From Gracilariopsis chorda (lineage: Eukaryota; Rhodophyta; Florideophyceae; Gracilariales; Gracilariaceae): DNA of 64,000 nt. The stretch covers positions 1-64,000 of the forward strand of contig NBIV01000256.1 of assembly GCA_003194525.1 (NCBI GenBank). Reading direction: 5' to 3'. Under the pieces are notes generated by a model. The model saw only the letters and a program-made list of their open reading frames with translations. It made no database searches and had not been told where the DNA came from. This document shows, piece by piece, positions 39,235 to 50,659 of the stretch. Within the stretch, counting starts at the first letter, position 1, and every line of letters begins with the position of its first letter. A program made the position numbers and the translations under genes.

Positions 39235-39902
39235 TGTAGAGTATGATTGGGATTGAAAGAAAACTGCATGTTTTGCTCTATTTTGGCAGTGAGAGCGTTT
39301 TTAGAAGCATTTGGGAGGTCCCGTGCCACACTTTTATGGCTCCGTACGATGCCAGGTACATAAGACCCGTTCAAAGCACTATGATCCGCGTTTTCAACGT
39401 TTTGTGCAATAGATTTCTGACTTCTTACGATGTGAGGTGTAGGAGAGCTGTTTGGAGCGCTTGGAGAGGCATTTGGAACGTTCCGTGCGACGGAGTTTCG
39501 GCTCCGTTCGATGCGAGGCGCAGGAGATTTGGTTTCAGCGCTTGGTCGGAGATCTGGTAGATGCTCAGGTTCTGCCATAAAGCAAACTGGAACCAAAGCG
39601 TAGTGCCCCTCGGCACGAAAGTGTGCGATTTGTGTCTGGTGCATAATCAACCTCGCACGATCGCAGACGCCGACCGAAGGCTCAGTGTACTGCTGCACAT
39701 CTCGTCTATTTTTGGCACAAACGTCGGATTTGTGAAGTACGTAATTGAAAAATGTGTAATTCGGAACCGCCCAGTAAGGATATATCAAAAATGTGTATTC
39801 TATTCCCGCAGGTTTTTGTAGGATGAGTTCTGAATCTCGGAAATCTTTCAGGTTGAGAGTCGACAGAATTGTACTCTTCACTTCATGTCTTACACCGCTA
39901 TC
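39235..39902 (-). pseudogene. 5' half of a hypothetical gene split by Gypsy B
   Basis: An open frame of about 220 codons reads into the LTR. It is open back to a TAA at about 39905 with no nearby ATG, so it may begin at a splice acceptor. Residues around 20-45 are aromatic (FLIYPYWAVPNYTFFNY). Later three repeats of about 28 residues carry RSRNSVARNVPNA, RSQKSIAQNVENA and RSHKSVARDLPNA. Just before the insertion it reads NPNHTLH, which rejoins in frame with 33946-33524 across the target site. Function unknown. Confidence 0.5.
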
Positions 39903-40677
39903 TTAGCTCTCATATGCATCAACAAGAGGTGGAACCCCTAAAACCTGCAGAACTCCCTATCTTCTCCTTGCGTGTTACACACCTTCTATATCATTATTGG
40001 CTATAGCTGCGTGCTAAGAGACATCTTCAGTTTTGTGGCAATGTTGTAGCCATCGTTAAACGCCTATGCTGGGTCTTCGATCGTCTTAACACCTGAACTA
40101 GACCTAAAAGCATGTTGAGTAGCCATTAGAAGCCCTGCAGTGGAAACTCTACGCAGTCTAGTCCACATGCATCCGAACCGTTTTCTATTGAAATGCTCAG
40201 TGATATCAGCATCTATTAATAGCTCCATATGTCAAGAAACATTGCCGATGCCTGCAGTTCCGTGCTTTTCTTTCGATAACTCTGTACATCCATCATAAGC
40301 TTTTCAATCTTTTCATCATTCAGCTCGTCGCAGCGTTCTCCTTGTACCTTCTGAAGCTTTTCGGCGCTCCTATGTTACCTAGAAAGAACCCTTTTCTGCG
40401 CATCAGTTCCAGCATCGCTTTGACGGTTTTACCCTTAACACTTTTTTTTTCATATAAGGACAGGGGTGTAATATTCTCCACACTTTCTTCTGTCGGTCTT
40501 GTCCGATGTTATGACCTGAAAGCTCCAGTTACACTTCGAATTATTATTCTAGCCGTCGATACCACCAAAAGCCACGCACCCACATTTTCTAGATATTGCA
40601 TCACTGAACCTTTTTGGGCTCTTCAAAAATCAAACAATGAGCATCTCTAAGACTTAATCAATGTGAAAATGGTTCCA
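39903..40677. other. Intergenic
   Basis: A 102-aa plus ORF at 40342-40650 has no motif. Nothing supported. Confidence 0.35.
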
Positions 40678-41402
40678 TCACTGTTTATCGCACAGACTCT
40701 TGAGCCCAGATGTGAATGCTGCGACTCGGGGTGCAATTGTGCCTGGTTGGTTGGTAAATAATTCCTCGAATAACACCTCCTTGATGATGCTTCTAAAGAA
40801 ACCATAGAATAGATTGACCTTTTGATACTTCAAATGCCCTGAAGTATGCAATATGTTGTTAAGGCGTAGCCAAACGCTTTCCGTGATATCACTAAGTCCC
40901 GCCCTGGACCAAAAATGAAATCCAACGGTTGGTATCAAACACAAGAAGAGAAAAGTACTGACAACGTGCCACTTGAGCTGTTGTCGAAAAAGGTAGATAC
41001 GCGTTTGAGAAGGATTATACCGATTTTCATGACCTCGCGTGTCACAGACTCATTTAGTTATGACATAAGCTTAGACAGAGCTTGTCGGAATGATTGAAGG
41101 CATTCCAAATATCCTATTCTTGTATTTGAAGCTCGTTGTATCTCCTCTACAGCATCTTTGACGTCTGGACACTCAACTTTCATAATGTCAGATGAAAAAA
41201 CCACCCTTGCAGCGCAAATTCTGAACAGTACGGCAGGGTTGTTTCTTGCACTTGAGCGCACTAGTACCTTTTCAATCTGGTTCTGTGACAAACCTGCAAA
41301 AGCAGACAACTCCTTCAGACCGAGCTCATGAAGCATTTCCTTGCAAAACCGGTACAGAATCTGATTCTCGACTGAAAGAACGCCGGAAACGGTATTAACC
41401 AT
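40678..41402 (-). CDS. Hypothetical helical protein, two ORFs
   Basis: 41402-41058 (114 aa) is a regular helical sequence (YRFCKEMLHELGLKELSAFA, then QNQIEKVLVRSSARNNPAVL). 40944-40678 (88 aa) lies in another frame. They could be exons of one gene. Weak resemblance to 24165-23785 is noted above. No domain recognised. Confidence 0.3.
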
Positions 41403-42559
41403 TCATGAACTAGAAGGTCCTAGAACAAGCTTTCTCCTGCGTTACTGAGTTGTGATTCCAGATACAAGGTCCTCCAATTTGTGGCTATAATCTTTTATGT
41501 GGGTTGATCCACGCTGGCAACACATGTGCAGGTGTACCGGGTTCTTCTGGCCTCAGCATCTGGACTGTTTAACCCAATTTCTGATGTAGTGTTAAAATAA
41601 CTGCAGCACTCATGGGGCATATATCAACAAAGACGATTTCTTGATCATAATGAGCACGATGAGGACTTTCAAGCCCACCATGCTGCTGGAAACAAGATAA
41701 GAGCAATGCCTGAAAATTAGTTCTCTTCTCTTTTCGCGAACGTCTTCATCCCCACGGTACTATGTAACGCACCATGTTTGCGTTACCGAATACCATATCC
41801 CGTCGTTCGTGCATGATATCAAACACCAAGTCTGTGAAGTCCTTCAAAATGCATCAATCGTTTTCTTTGTGCAAAGACAAAACAAATTCTGCACGAGATA
41901 CGAGTACCGCAGTTGGGTCCTTCCACATTGTTTTGTCGTTAGTGCGCTCTGAACTGATACTGGGATTTTCAGTTGATGACGAGCTTTTGCGTTTTTTGGG
42001 TCCAACAATACTCTGCGTCGCTGTGCCACTAATCATAGAAAGGCTTTTTCCCGCACCTTTGACTCTATGTAATGGACGTATATCAAGGTTTTCAATTTCA
42101 ACAGCCACCACGCGATCACGAAGACAAATTCTAATGAAGCTCCATCTCTAGATGACTCCTATTCAGCCACAGGACGGTTTCGAAAGGCGTCTGACCAAGC
42201 ATAAGACGTAAAGATACCAAGGGCATGTAGTACACTGGTCCATCAAGGATTGATTTCTATAAACTGAAATCGTCATCTCTAATAGTCCTATTGAACTACT
42301 TGAGGAAGTATAAAAAAACCTGTTCAATAACTTTCATAGCACGTGTACAAATAAAAACTTCAACTCTCTGCAAACCAGACTCACCTTCATCTTTTTGAGA
42401 AGATAAGTGTCCGCATTTTTCAATTCTTCATAAGGCGATAGATTCATGACATTGCTATCTTGCGCCACTGCAGCAGCTCTCCATGAAGCCATTTGCCTGT
42501 TCGAAGCCATATCAAGGACAAATGAAGCCCAAGGAAAGATAGAAATTGCACTTATCTCA
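41403..42559. other. Mostly non-coding, one weak ORF
   Basis: A minus frame at 42111-41854 (85 aa) begins MVAVEIENLDIRPLHRVKGA and contains a basic GPKKRKSSSS stretch like a nuclear signal. It could be a small exon. The rest shows nothing. Confidence 0.25.
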
Positions 42560-43302
42560 TCAGTACGATTCTATGTATGGTTGGAATAGCCATTCTTCTT
42601 TGCTGCAAATCTTTTCGCTTACTCTACAAGCATATTCCATCTTTGCTTGCGATTCATTTGTAGCGCAATGGTAGTTATTGGAGAAGGGGTGTGGCCATAG
42701 GTCATGCTTGGATGTTCCTCTTTTTCGCAGGATAATTCCGGGTACTGCCGTTGCCGGTGCGAACCACGAGACGGCAGAATGGGTAACCCAGGGTAGCCCT
42801 TGCCAGGCGGTTGCCAAATAGTGCACGTGGTAGATACTGGATCGTGTGCCGGAAGATTAGATAATTGTTAAATACTTCTACAAAAGGAAGCGGCCTATGG
42901 CAGCGGGCGGCACTGTGCGCCGCGTGAGAGGAATGATGAAAGACCGTGGAAGAAAAGAGTGGTGCATAAAGCAAAATCAAAAAAGCAAGTACTCTAATCC
43001 AATGAATGAAGAACGCAATGAATACGAATATGGTTGTGAAGGGGTGCAGAACGGAATAGAGTTGGGCACCACGGGGTTCTTGATGACCACAGAAATACAT
43101 GGGATGAAGTGTTTGCACATTCCTGGGTGTAAACTGCGTTTCATTCAGAAGTAGCACATGATCATGCTTTCGCATGCGCGACACTTACACGGAAAACTAG
43201 TCGAAACCGAAAACATTGGATCACAAATTTCCTATAAACCCATTCAAAGTCCTGTCCTTCTTCCTTTTTAACTTTTTCTGTAAACGTGAGCTGAATTGCA
43301 AA
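42560..43302. other. No supported gene
   Basis: A minus frame at 43184-42702 contains a hydrophobic stretch (FVFIAFFIHWIRVLAFLILL) that could span a membrane, but a competing plus frame (42897-43154) covers the same bases and neither has a recognisable domain. Confidence 0.25.
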
Positions 43303-44361
43303 CTACCTTTGAATCATGCGAGATTCTGCGAAACAAAACTTGAACTGGGTTTGATATAGGAGCTGTGGTTCCAGCAGTTTTTCTAGTTCGTCAAATCGAG
43401 CCATTAGTACGGTAAAATGATCGTCACACACGACTATAAGCAGCGTTTGTTTGACCACAGCAGAATGCAGAATTTTCCGAATGACCATAGTTGACACACC
43501 GGTATTCAAGTCCAAGTTATTAAGGAGTACTTTATTAGGCGTATGAAGAAATGAAAACTCGGGAACGATAGTACTGGCAACGCCAGACTTTGGGTTTGGT
43601 CAATGATCAAATTGCACAGTCGTAACTGACGGAAGAGCAAAGCGCTAAGCATGAAAATTATCCAGTGCTGCCGTAGTTTGTTCGTCGACAAACTTTTTTA
43701 TTGACGCAATGAGCAAGTTGCTGAAAATAGATTCTCCTTGTGTCATGTTGTGAGCACCTTCCACAGAAATTGGAAGACGGTTTGCATACTAGCGGCAAAT
43801 GTGAGTGGTTTTGGAGCATTGTTGGATATTTTGTTGCGTCCAATGGAATGTAACAGCAACGGAAATGCCGGATTACCGGCTTGGCATACGTATTCGGTGA
43901 GCTATGGCACTTGAAATCTATTCGAATTTCCAAAGATTACTCTTTCATGGCATCGCGTTGCGAATGTTTGTGTAAACTCGTCCAATACTTCTACTTGGAT
44001 CAGCTTTCATTTCCATTTGCAGCAAAATTGGAAGCAGCTGGGAATAATCGCTGGATAAGATGTTTGACAAGCCCCCAAACGTAGGCGTATTTTCCATTCT
44101 AATGCAGAAAATATCTTTGAACACCGTTTCCATAAGTTAAAATAGCTTTTTTGAGATCATGGAAGCCTCATTTAAGACAAGCAGTTGTACTTGGCGTAGC
44201 AGTTTTGCACGTTGAGATCCGGGACCGTACTTGTAAACAATGGCTGCAGTGCTGCTTGTACTACCCTTATCAGCTATACCAGGTCCAAGCAGGCTATGTA
44301 GAGTGCGGCCAAATTCGTACAACGATGTTACAGTCCTAATTGAAACGTTCGGGCGTGGCAT
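43303..44361 (-). pseudogene. PIF1-like helicase of Helitron type, fragment
   Basis: Minus-strand blocks in helicase order. 44361-44137: GRTLHSLLGPGIADKGSTSS then LLRQVQLLVLNEASMISKKL (Walker B region; the expected W/D-E-A is N-E-A). 44133-43945: PTFGGLSNILSSDYSQLLPI, matching the usual FGG..V..GGDFRQ.LPV with lost residues. 43933-43506: decayed. 43515-43303: NTGVSTMVIRKIL, then FKFCFAESRMIQR, matching the late helicase motif before the AFAMTINKSQG block. The P-loop is missing, with a solo LTR starting 14 bases upstream. Stops and frameshifts make it non-functional. Confidence 0.65.
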
Positions 44362-44374
44362 AGGTTCAACTCAG

Positions 44375-45169
44375 TGAAGTGCAATGCCCTCGATGAGAAA
44401 TGTTTGGTACTTGGTAGATTTCCCGAATGTTTCTGTAATGTATTCATTGCATGAACTACGACCACTAATATTGGATTGTACACGTGAGACACGGAAAAGT
44501 CATTTGGCGGTTGGCCACAGTAGCGGGCATGAACCACCAAAGTGGAGTAATATAGTTAATTTTATTTATTATTTTTACACGCATTTCTGGGATGCTTAGT
44601 ACTTAGTGCGCTGGCGAGTTGCTGTTGCACCAGTAAACCTTCCCCAACAAGGGACCCCAAACCGAGGAATTGGCTCTAGACCTCACTGCCTTTGCGTGTT
44701 CTCTTGTCCTCTTTGGAGGGAAGCATCGTCACATACGGGAAGTCTAACCCCCTTTCCTATCTAAAGAACGGGAGTATTCGGATTGTTACTACAACTTTCT
44801 TGGTGTTCGCCTTGTCTAAGGTCTATTTACCGGCATTGCCGTTAGTCTTCGTCACGACACTTGTGACTCAGCTCCCCCTTATTTTCCCTTTACAGTTTGG
44901 CTTTCCTGCTACCCACGGCTCGTGTTCGCGCGTGCCACTAACGTGGAAACCTCACTTCTCTAGAGGAAGACCTCCCCCATACACCGCTTCTGCAGATAAC
45001 CGATTCTTGCCTCAACATCCATGCGCAATTCGCGACGGGTGGATTTGGCCTTACAACCTGACATATTCGTGCCACTCCGGGGAGGGTTCTACCCAACTGG
45101 AGTCACCTGTAAAGAGGAAAGATCCTGAACTTCTTTCGGTGCACTCCCGCTTCTGGGCATTGCACTACA
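44375..45169 (+). repeat. Solo LTR of the copy 2 gypsy family
   Basis: It starts TGAAGTGCAATGCCCTCGAT and ends GGGCATTGCACTACA, colinear with the copy 2 LTR read on its sense strand (shared TTTTTACACGCATTTCTGGG-type and CCCCAACAAGGGACCCCAA blocks). There is no adjacent gag or pol, so it likely arose by LTR-LTR recombination. The flanks CTCAG and GCCAG are not a perfect duplication, consistent with age. Confidence 0.8.
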
Positions 45170-46340
45170 GCCAGGGAGGAGTGGACCCATGCGATTTTGG
45201 AGGAAAATCAGTGTGGGTTTTATATGACGTTTTGGTACGGTGATAGGTGAAATCTATGATATATGGAAGAGATGGACGCGTAGCAAGCGTGCAAGCTTTT
45301 ACTCACTATTGGCATGATTCACACGTTTCGTGTTGTGCCATGGTCGGCCGTGCCGTCCAGTGACACAATCTGTGTGAGACACAAGCATTTTGCACTACTG
45401 TAGTTAGTATTCATAGATTATTATGCCTGAAGAGTACTTTTGAAAGGACGGCTCCGTCATTTCACCCTGAAGTAGAGGAAAGCTGTGACCAAACTTTGAG
45501 TTTTCTGCCTGGGCGAAGTGACTAACTCCTCCCGAAGTGTCACCGAGTTTGATCACCTCATAACAGTCTGCACGATGTACTTGAGGACCTCTGATCTATT
45601 TTACACTGTGGGTTCGCCCAGTGCCCAGATGCTATCACCGTTTAGCAACTTCTATTATTGTGGGGACAGGTAGTTCTTCGACTCAGTATTGTGTTTCGCC
45701 ACGCTGACTGAATACGCATCATCCTCTCTTTTGGGTCTATTTTGCACTACGCACGACCCTCCGAGTTTCCAGTTTTTCCTTGGTCCTTTTCTATTTCCTT
45801 TGTTTTTCCTTCGGATTTTCTTTGCACAGGAACACCGCTCACAAGAGTTGTCATACTAGGCTAATACTACGGTTTACCGCTTCGTGTTATAACCTCTGTA
45901 GCTATAGCTGGTCTCAATCTCGTTATTACATCCAAACAACGTGTGGTACGGGGGGCTCTATCGCTTTGTCCACCTCATAAGATAGCACTGCGGCAAACAC
46001 CCTGCAAGGGGTTCTCGTCCCATACTGCCCGTGGGAGACAAGATACCATGCCCGAGTTGGACCATCTAGGTGTCCAGAATTACCGCCAAACGTGACGAAA
46101 AAGGTACAACTCCTCGACGCTGGGATCATTAGTTTAGTGAGAGCAAAGCATCGCCCCCGTCTTTGGTTCAGGTTTTTGTAAATGTTGAGACAGGTAAAAC
46201 GTCAATTTCCGATGTGGATATTCTCACAGCAATTAGGTGGAAATATGACGAGTGTGAAGGTTGCCTCGCTGGATTTATCTGAAACTGTTTCAAGCAGTGT
46301 CTACAGTTTGAATTAGAGACTACCCTAGCAAAAACTATTT
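45170..46340. other. Intergenic with a possible gypsy trace
   Basis: Around 45960-46130 a plus frame reads TKKVQLLDAGIIS, similar in style to the RT fingers entry VEKMLRAGVIEA. This may be a gypsy remnant. Nothing else is supported. Confidence 0.25.
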
Positions 46341-46710
46341 TCTATCCGCCCAGATGTAATGTTGCCAAATGATTATTTTGTGAAGGTTTTGAAACTTTCA
46401 TACACGCATTAGAAACGGTGTTTTTGAATCAAAAGTACGTTTTTGATATCAAAAAAGGCTGTTTTCTGAAGCTCTGTAGTAAATTCGACATATTTTTCAA
46501 GCACATCTCTATTAACCCATCTGGTTTTCTTATGTTCCTGCTTCTCACCGAGCATAAACAACGGAGGCTTAGAATTTTTGCTATACAAAAACAGGTTGCA
46601 TAACTTCTACGGACTACAAAAGGCGAAAAAATCAGATCAAAATAACTAAAGTTAAAGGTTAAGTTGATTGTTTTGACCTCATATGAGGTCAGCGGTCCGA
46701 TAGACACCAG
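46341..46710 (-). mobile_element. MITE-like element, copy B
   Basis: Inverted, diverged copy of 24705-25078. Matching landmarks are TCTATCCGCCCAGATGTAAT at the left, TTTTTGATATCAAAA in the middle, TGACCTCATATGAGGTCA near the right, and the end TAGACACCAG. No coding capacity. Confidence 0.75.
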
Positions 46711-47799
46711 ATACAGAAAAAGCGTATAAATGGCGCTATACGAACCCAAACAAATGGCCCATAAATTCTGTAGAAAGCATGCTAGACAAGACATTCCATT
46801 GTCGGGAAATTTTTGCCATTTCACAGACATTTCCCAGATGGGGTAAAAATGGCGTATATCGTGCCAAACAATCCTTATAATTAGCTTAGAAACCTGGGAA
46901 GAGCTGATAACTATTTCGGTTATCTTCATGAGTTTTATTCCATGTTTTGCACTCGTGTCAAATATTGTACAGCCTGGGCGCAGTCAAAAGAGCCTTACTA
47001 AGTAGTACGTGGTGCAAACTTGCTATATAAATAATGTTTTAACTCATAATGACAGCTCTAATCGTATTATAAAAGTAATGCACAAGTTGTTTTCATTTAC
47101 TCTATAATATTGAACTGGATATGGTTTATATTCTTCTTAACCCACAGTAGCTAACAAAAATAAATAGTGAGAAGATATTGTAGAGGTATATATATATCTG
47201 GGTAAATTGGAGTGAAAGAAAAGGAAAAACAATGTACGTATCATTTTCTAATGGTTTGGATATATAACTTATTAATCTAGTAATATCTTGAAAAGAGACC
47301 TTTGAAACTATTGACACATATTGATATGTAAAAAACGTGGAGCCAAATGAGCGAGAAGGCAGAGAGCTATCGATGAAGACAGTACGCGTAGAGGACGCTA
47401 CATAAGCCATATTGTTAGAAGAACAAAGCAACGGGAAGAGTCTACTACAAGGTTGTGTGTAAAGCCCAACGTAGGTCTCTCATCCATATGTTCATCCTAA
47501 TTGCTCATATGAGTAAACCCCCGCTTGCGCACCATCCTGTAACAATGAAAAAAAAGGAGTAGTTTCACCACACATGCCCTTTATAACTAAGTTTACCCTG
47601 TGTCGCGTGAGCACAACAACTCCCAGGCCAAGATGGCTTGGTGCGCTTCGCCTGAGCAAGCCATAAAGCAGTGCCAGCGCACGAGTAGGCAGCAATCTTT
47701 TGGAAGAAGTATCGGGGGGTGATAATAGCACATCTCAGACAACGCAATAGACAAAGCACCACAAAGCACTAACATTCATGATCAGTGCCGTAAAATGCT
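46711..47799. other. AT-rich intergenic
   Basis: Low-complexity A/T stretches and short overlapping ORFs. No gene recognised. Confidence 0.45.
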
Positions 47800-48078
47800 T
47801 CATGTTTGAGGCATAAAGCTGTGAAGACCAGGAATGAATCGCCTTTCATTGTGAAGTAGCGGATTTAGTTCTGCAATTGCGTTAGTTTGGCATACGGTCT
47901 GGCAACACAGATCGTAGAAAACCGTTATCACTTCCTCAGGAAATGATTCCCAGTTCCCGACACTCGTACCTAACGTTACAAATAGTAGAATATATTCATG
48001 GATGATGACCAACACCCCATCTAATAGCTTTTTCATAATGAAAGTAGACGCTGACTTCCGGGCACGCATACCTCCCAT
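47800..48078 (-). CDS. Hypothetical short ORF, possible exon
   Basis: 92 codons, helical (MKKLLDGVLVIIHEYILLFV, then FPEEVITVFYDLCCQTV). The style resembles the other helical ORFs at 23729-23355 and 60206-59820. No family identified. Confidence 0.25.
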   Translation of the reverse strand: MGGMRARKSASTFIMKKLLDGVLVIIHEYILLFVTLGTSVGNWESFPEEVITVFYDLCCQTVCQTNAIAELNPLLHNERRFIPGLHSFMPQT

Positions 48079-48239
48079 TTAGTCATCTTGAATTCTTCAA
48101 ACAGTTCATATTATGATCTCAAATATTCATTACATAATCCATCATATTGGACAGCAAATGAAAGTCTTAGTGTTAAATGCAAAACTTACCTAGCTTCAGA
48201 GACCCCTCCTTGCATACTGTGAACTATTCTACGATGCTG

Positions 48240-48690
48240 TATCCTGGACTGCGAACCATTCCATTCTGCTCTCGCTTCCTCTGCCGACGGTACCACGCTA
48301 TTGTTGGTTCGGCTGCGAACAATATCATACTGCTATCGACCTGCGTGCGAACAATATTACCATCCTACACCTTAGAGTGCGAATCACGGCGCTGTCGCCT
48401 AACCCGTAACTTGCAGAAATCGGGAGCAGGCGAAGGACTGCCTGCTGCGGTCGCTTAGCTAGTACCGCGGAGAAGTCGCATGTATGCGAAGGATACCACG
48501 CAGCTGTCGCATAGACCGTAATATGCAGAAGGACTCAGAAGCATGCAAAATCCCATTGCGGCTTACTGATGGATTACAAGCCAAGTCGAACCCCCTCCTT
48601 AGGCTCGCAGGTGTAAGCGAACCTTACGTCACATTATAAGTGAGTCCAAAACCCCTTGACACATTGCAAACACCACTGTCGCCTTAGTTT
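48240..48690 (+). repeat. Degenerate tandem repeat, about 50-bp units
   Basis: Recurrent modules pair a TGCGAA start with a CTGTCGC(C/A)TA-like end. Examples start near 48250, 48309, 48348, 48378, 48430 and 48487. Units vary strongly in length and sequence. Confidence 0.4.
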
Positions 48691-49470
48691 ACCCCAAAAC
48701 GTCCTCAATAGCTACTCAGCAAATAATTACTGCCGTCAAAAGCGAATTGTAAAAATAGATTATTATCCGCCAACCAGCCAGTACAATATTGCTCAGATAA
48801 GCTTAGCATATATTACAACGTACAAAACATTCAACAAGAACTACGTTGACTGTGATCTACCCCCAATAAGCAATCTACCCGTTAATTGAGAAGCATGTAG
48901 ATAAATTGATTTCAAAATACTGAAGGGTTCACAAATGTGTTTGCAAAAGGTTCAAACTGTCAAAATAATCGCCTAGACCCAGTATTTGGCCAGTTTGAAG
49001 CATAAAGTGCACTGTATAAGTAGAGTCTCTCTACTCATCTAAATGGGCAACATGTAACAACCACAGAGGCTTGCTTTATCAACAGCTTTCAAAGCTACTA
49101 CGATTATCTTAGAATATGAAACGCGATGGGTACTTTAAACCTATACAATGAGTTGGGCATGGAATTGGTATTTAAACACCAAGACTAGTAATAGAGCTTT
49201 AATCTACAAAAGGCGTAGAAATCAGTCGTAAGATTCTCAATCAACCTTGTGCTTCGTCAAATAATAATGACGAACGAATGGAAGTATGGAAAAAAGAACT
49301 AGAACATCGACTGTTCTTGATACATCAACAGAGGCTCGAACACAACCGTACAAATAGTACCAACTTGCAGCAGATACGGCAATCCAAAGAGGATTTCACG
49401 GTCGCTGATAACCAAGTGACGAACAAGATGTCATTCTTTTAGAATACTTCACATAATGCGTTAGCTTCTA
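48691..49470. other. AT-rich intergenic
   Basis: No gene recognised up to the Harbinger terminal repeat. Confidence 0.45.
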
Positions 49471-49861
49471 CTGGACGACTCCTAAAAATCCTTTTCGCAA
49501 ATAGCGTACACACAAATTCTTCAATTCAGAGGATTTGGGTGCACTCAAAAAGCGAAAAGTGGTTAAGGCTCGCCCTCGTCGTAGCAGTTGCTCTCCAACT
49601 GAAGGTACCAAATTTGGTGCGAACCTCTGAACCAAAACACCTGCATTCCCAAACACAAACCATCGCTTATCCAATATACTAGAGCCACAATCATCGCACA
49701 TGATGTTCCCAGAAGGCAGAACGTCCCCGCTCTGCACCAAAGTTGCCTAGCTTCTGGCATCCCACCCACCCCACCTCCCACCCCCCCTTTTACCCCTCTT
49801 CCCTTCCGCCCTCCCCGCGGTTGAAACTTGTCACACACAAGCAACAAAATCCTGTTGCAAG

Positions 49862-50659
49862 ATGCCACAGGTGCAAGAAAATGAAACTTACAAACGGTCT
49901 AATCCACAACATTCGAACACAGAGGAACTGACTACCCCTCAATGCTCACAAAAAGTGAAGCTATCAATTCAGAAACCGCCGCTATTCGCAAAGAAGAAAG
50001 GACAGACCCCCACTCGTGGCTCTGGTTTCACTCAAATCGAGACCACCCATCTGTTAGATTTGATGGAAAAGTACCTACCACTCTGTCGCGAAGAATGGGA
50101 TGTACTCTTGAAGGACCATACATCCGCTTTTCCGCAGCAACAGAGGACTGTCGAGAGTCTTCGCAGAACGTTTTCCACTTTACACCGCCGACGCATCCCT
50201 ACTGGGGATCCCTTTATACCTGACGACGTAAAGAGAGCGAAACATATTCATGAAAATATAACTGAGCGAGCAGATATGGATGATGGTGATGATGTTGTAG
50301 AGACTGTTGGGTCGAGCTTTCTTCAGGAAGACTTGGTCTCCACTGATTTAGACGACGTTATTGCTTCTACAGAACAGCAAAAGGACGTTTTGAAACCAGA
50401 ACCTGTCGTTGCAAACCAGCCACGTCCGTTAGTGCGCACACGCCGCATGTCTACATTGAAAAGTGAAGAAGACAGCCTCATGTCTCTATTTAAAATATCT
50501 CTACTGAACGACCAAAAGCGGCGTGAGGAAGAGCTTGAGCAACGTAGAGAGGAGCGCGAGGAGAGTCGTGCGCAGCGCTTATATGAGAGCCGCAGCCATG
50601 AGAAGCTTATGGAAATGATGTTGTTGTTGATTGCGAAGTCTGCTTCGACCAACAACTAA
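49862..50659 (+). CDS. SANT/Myb-like accessory protein of Harbinger copy 2
   Basis: 265 codons from ATG 49862 to TAA 50657-50659. After a Lys/Thr-rich N-terminus (KKKGQTPTRGSGF), residues about 58-130 form a Myb/SANT-like DNA-binding domain: LLDLMEKYLPLCREEWDVLL, QQQRTVESLRRTFSTLHRRR, PTGDPFIPDDVKRAK. This pattern fits the DUF6818 type that I know from Harbinger-like elements. An acidic middle part is followed by a Glu/Arg coiled coil (about 215-250). Role by family: bind TIRs and import the transposase. It converges on the transposase gene with stop codons sharing bases 50657-50658. The frame is intact. Confidence 0.8.
   Translation: MPQVQENETYKRSNPQHSNTEELTTPQCSQKVKLSIQKPPLFAKKKGQTPTRGSGFTQIETTHLLDLMEKYLPLCREEWDVLLKDHTSAFPQQQRTVESLRRTFSTLHRRRIPTGDPFIPDDVKRAKHIHENITERADMDDGDDVVETVGSSFLQEDLVSTDLDDVIASTEQQKDVLKPEPVVANQPRPLVRTRRMSTLKSEEDSLMSLFKISLLNDQKRREEELEQRREEREESRAQRLYESRSHEKLMEMMLLLIAKSASTNN

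Larger units (their letters stand above)
33942..39239 (+). mobile_element. Ty3/gypsy retrotransposon, Gypsy B, complete with target duplication
   Basis: LTRs 33947-34168 and 39014-39234 are flanked by the direct repeat TGTAG at 33942-33946 and 39235-39239. Internal order: PBS, gag, protease, RT, RNase H, integrase with a chromodomain-like end, PPT. gag and pol overlap in a -1 relation. Breaks are two TAA in gag, TGA 35250, TGA 36893, TGA 37232 and one frameshift near 37480. The lineage is distinct from copies 1 and 2. Confidence 0.93.

Noticed and set aside
45926..46129. 67-aa minus ORF
   Set aside because: No motif. The plus strand has a faint gypsy RT-like trace instead.
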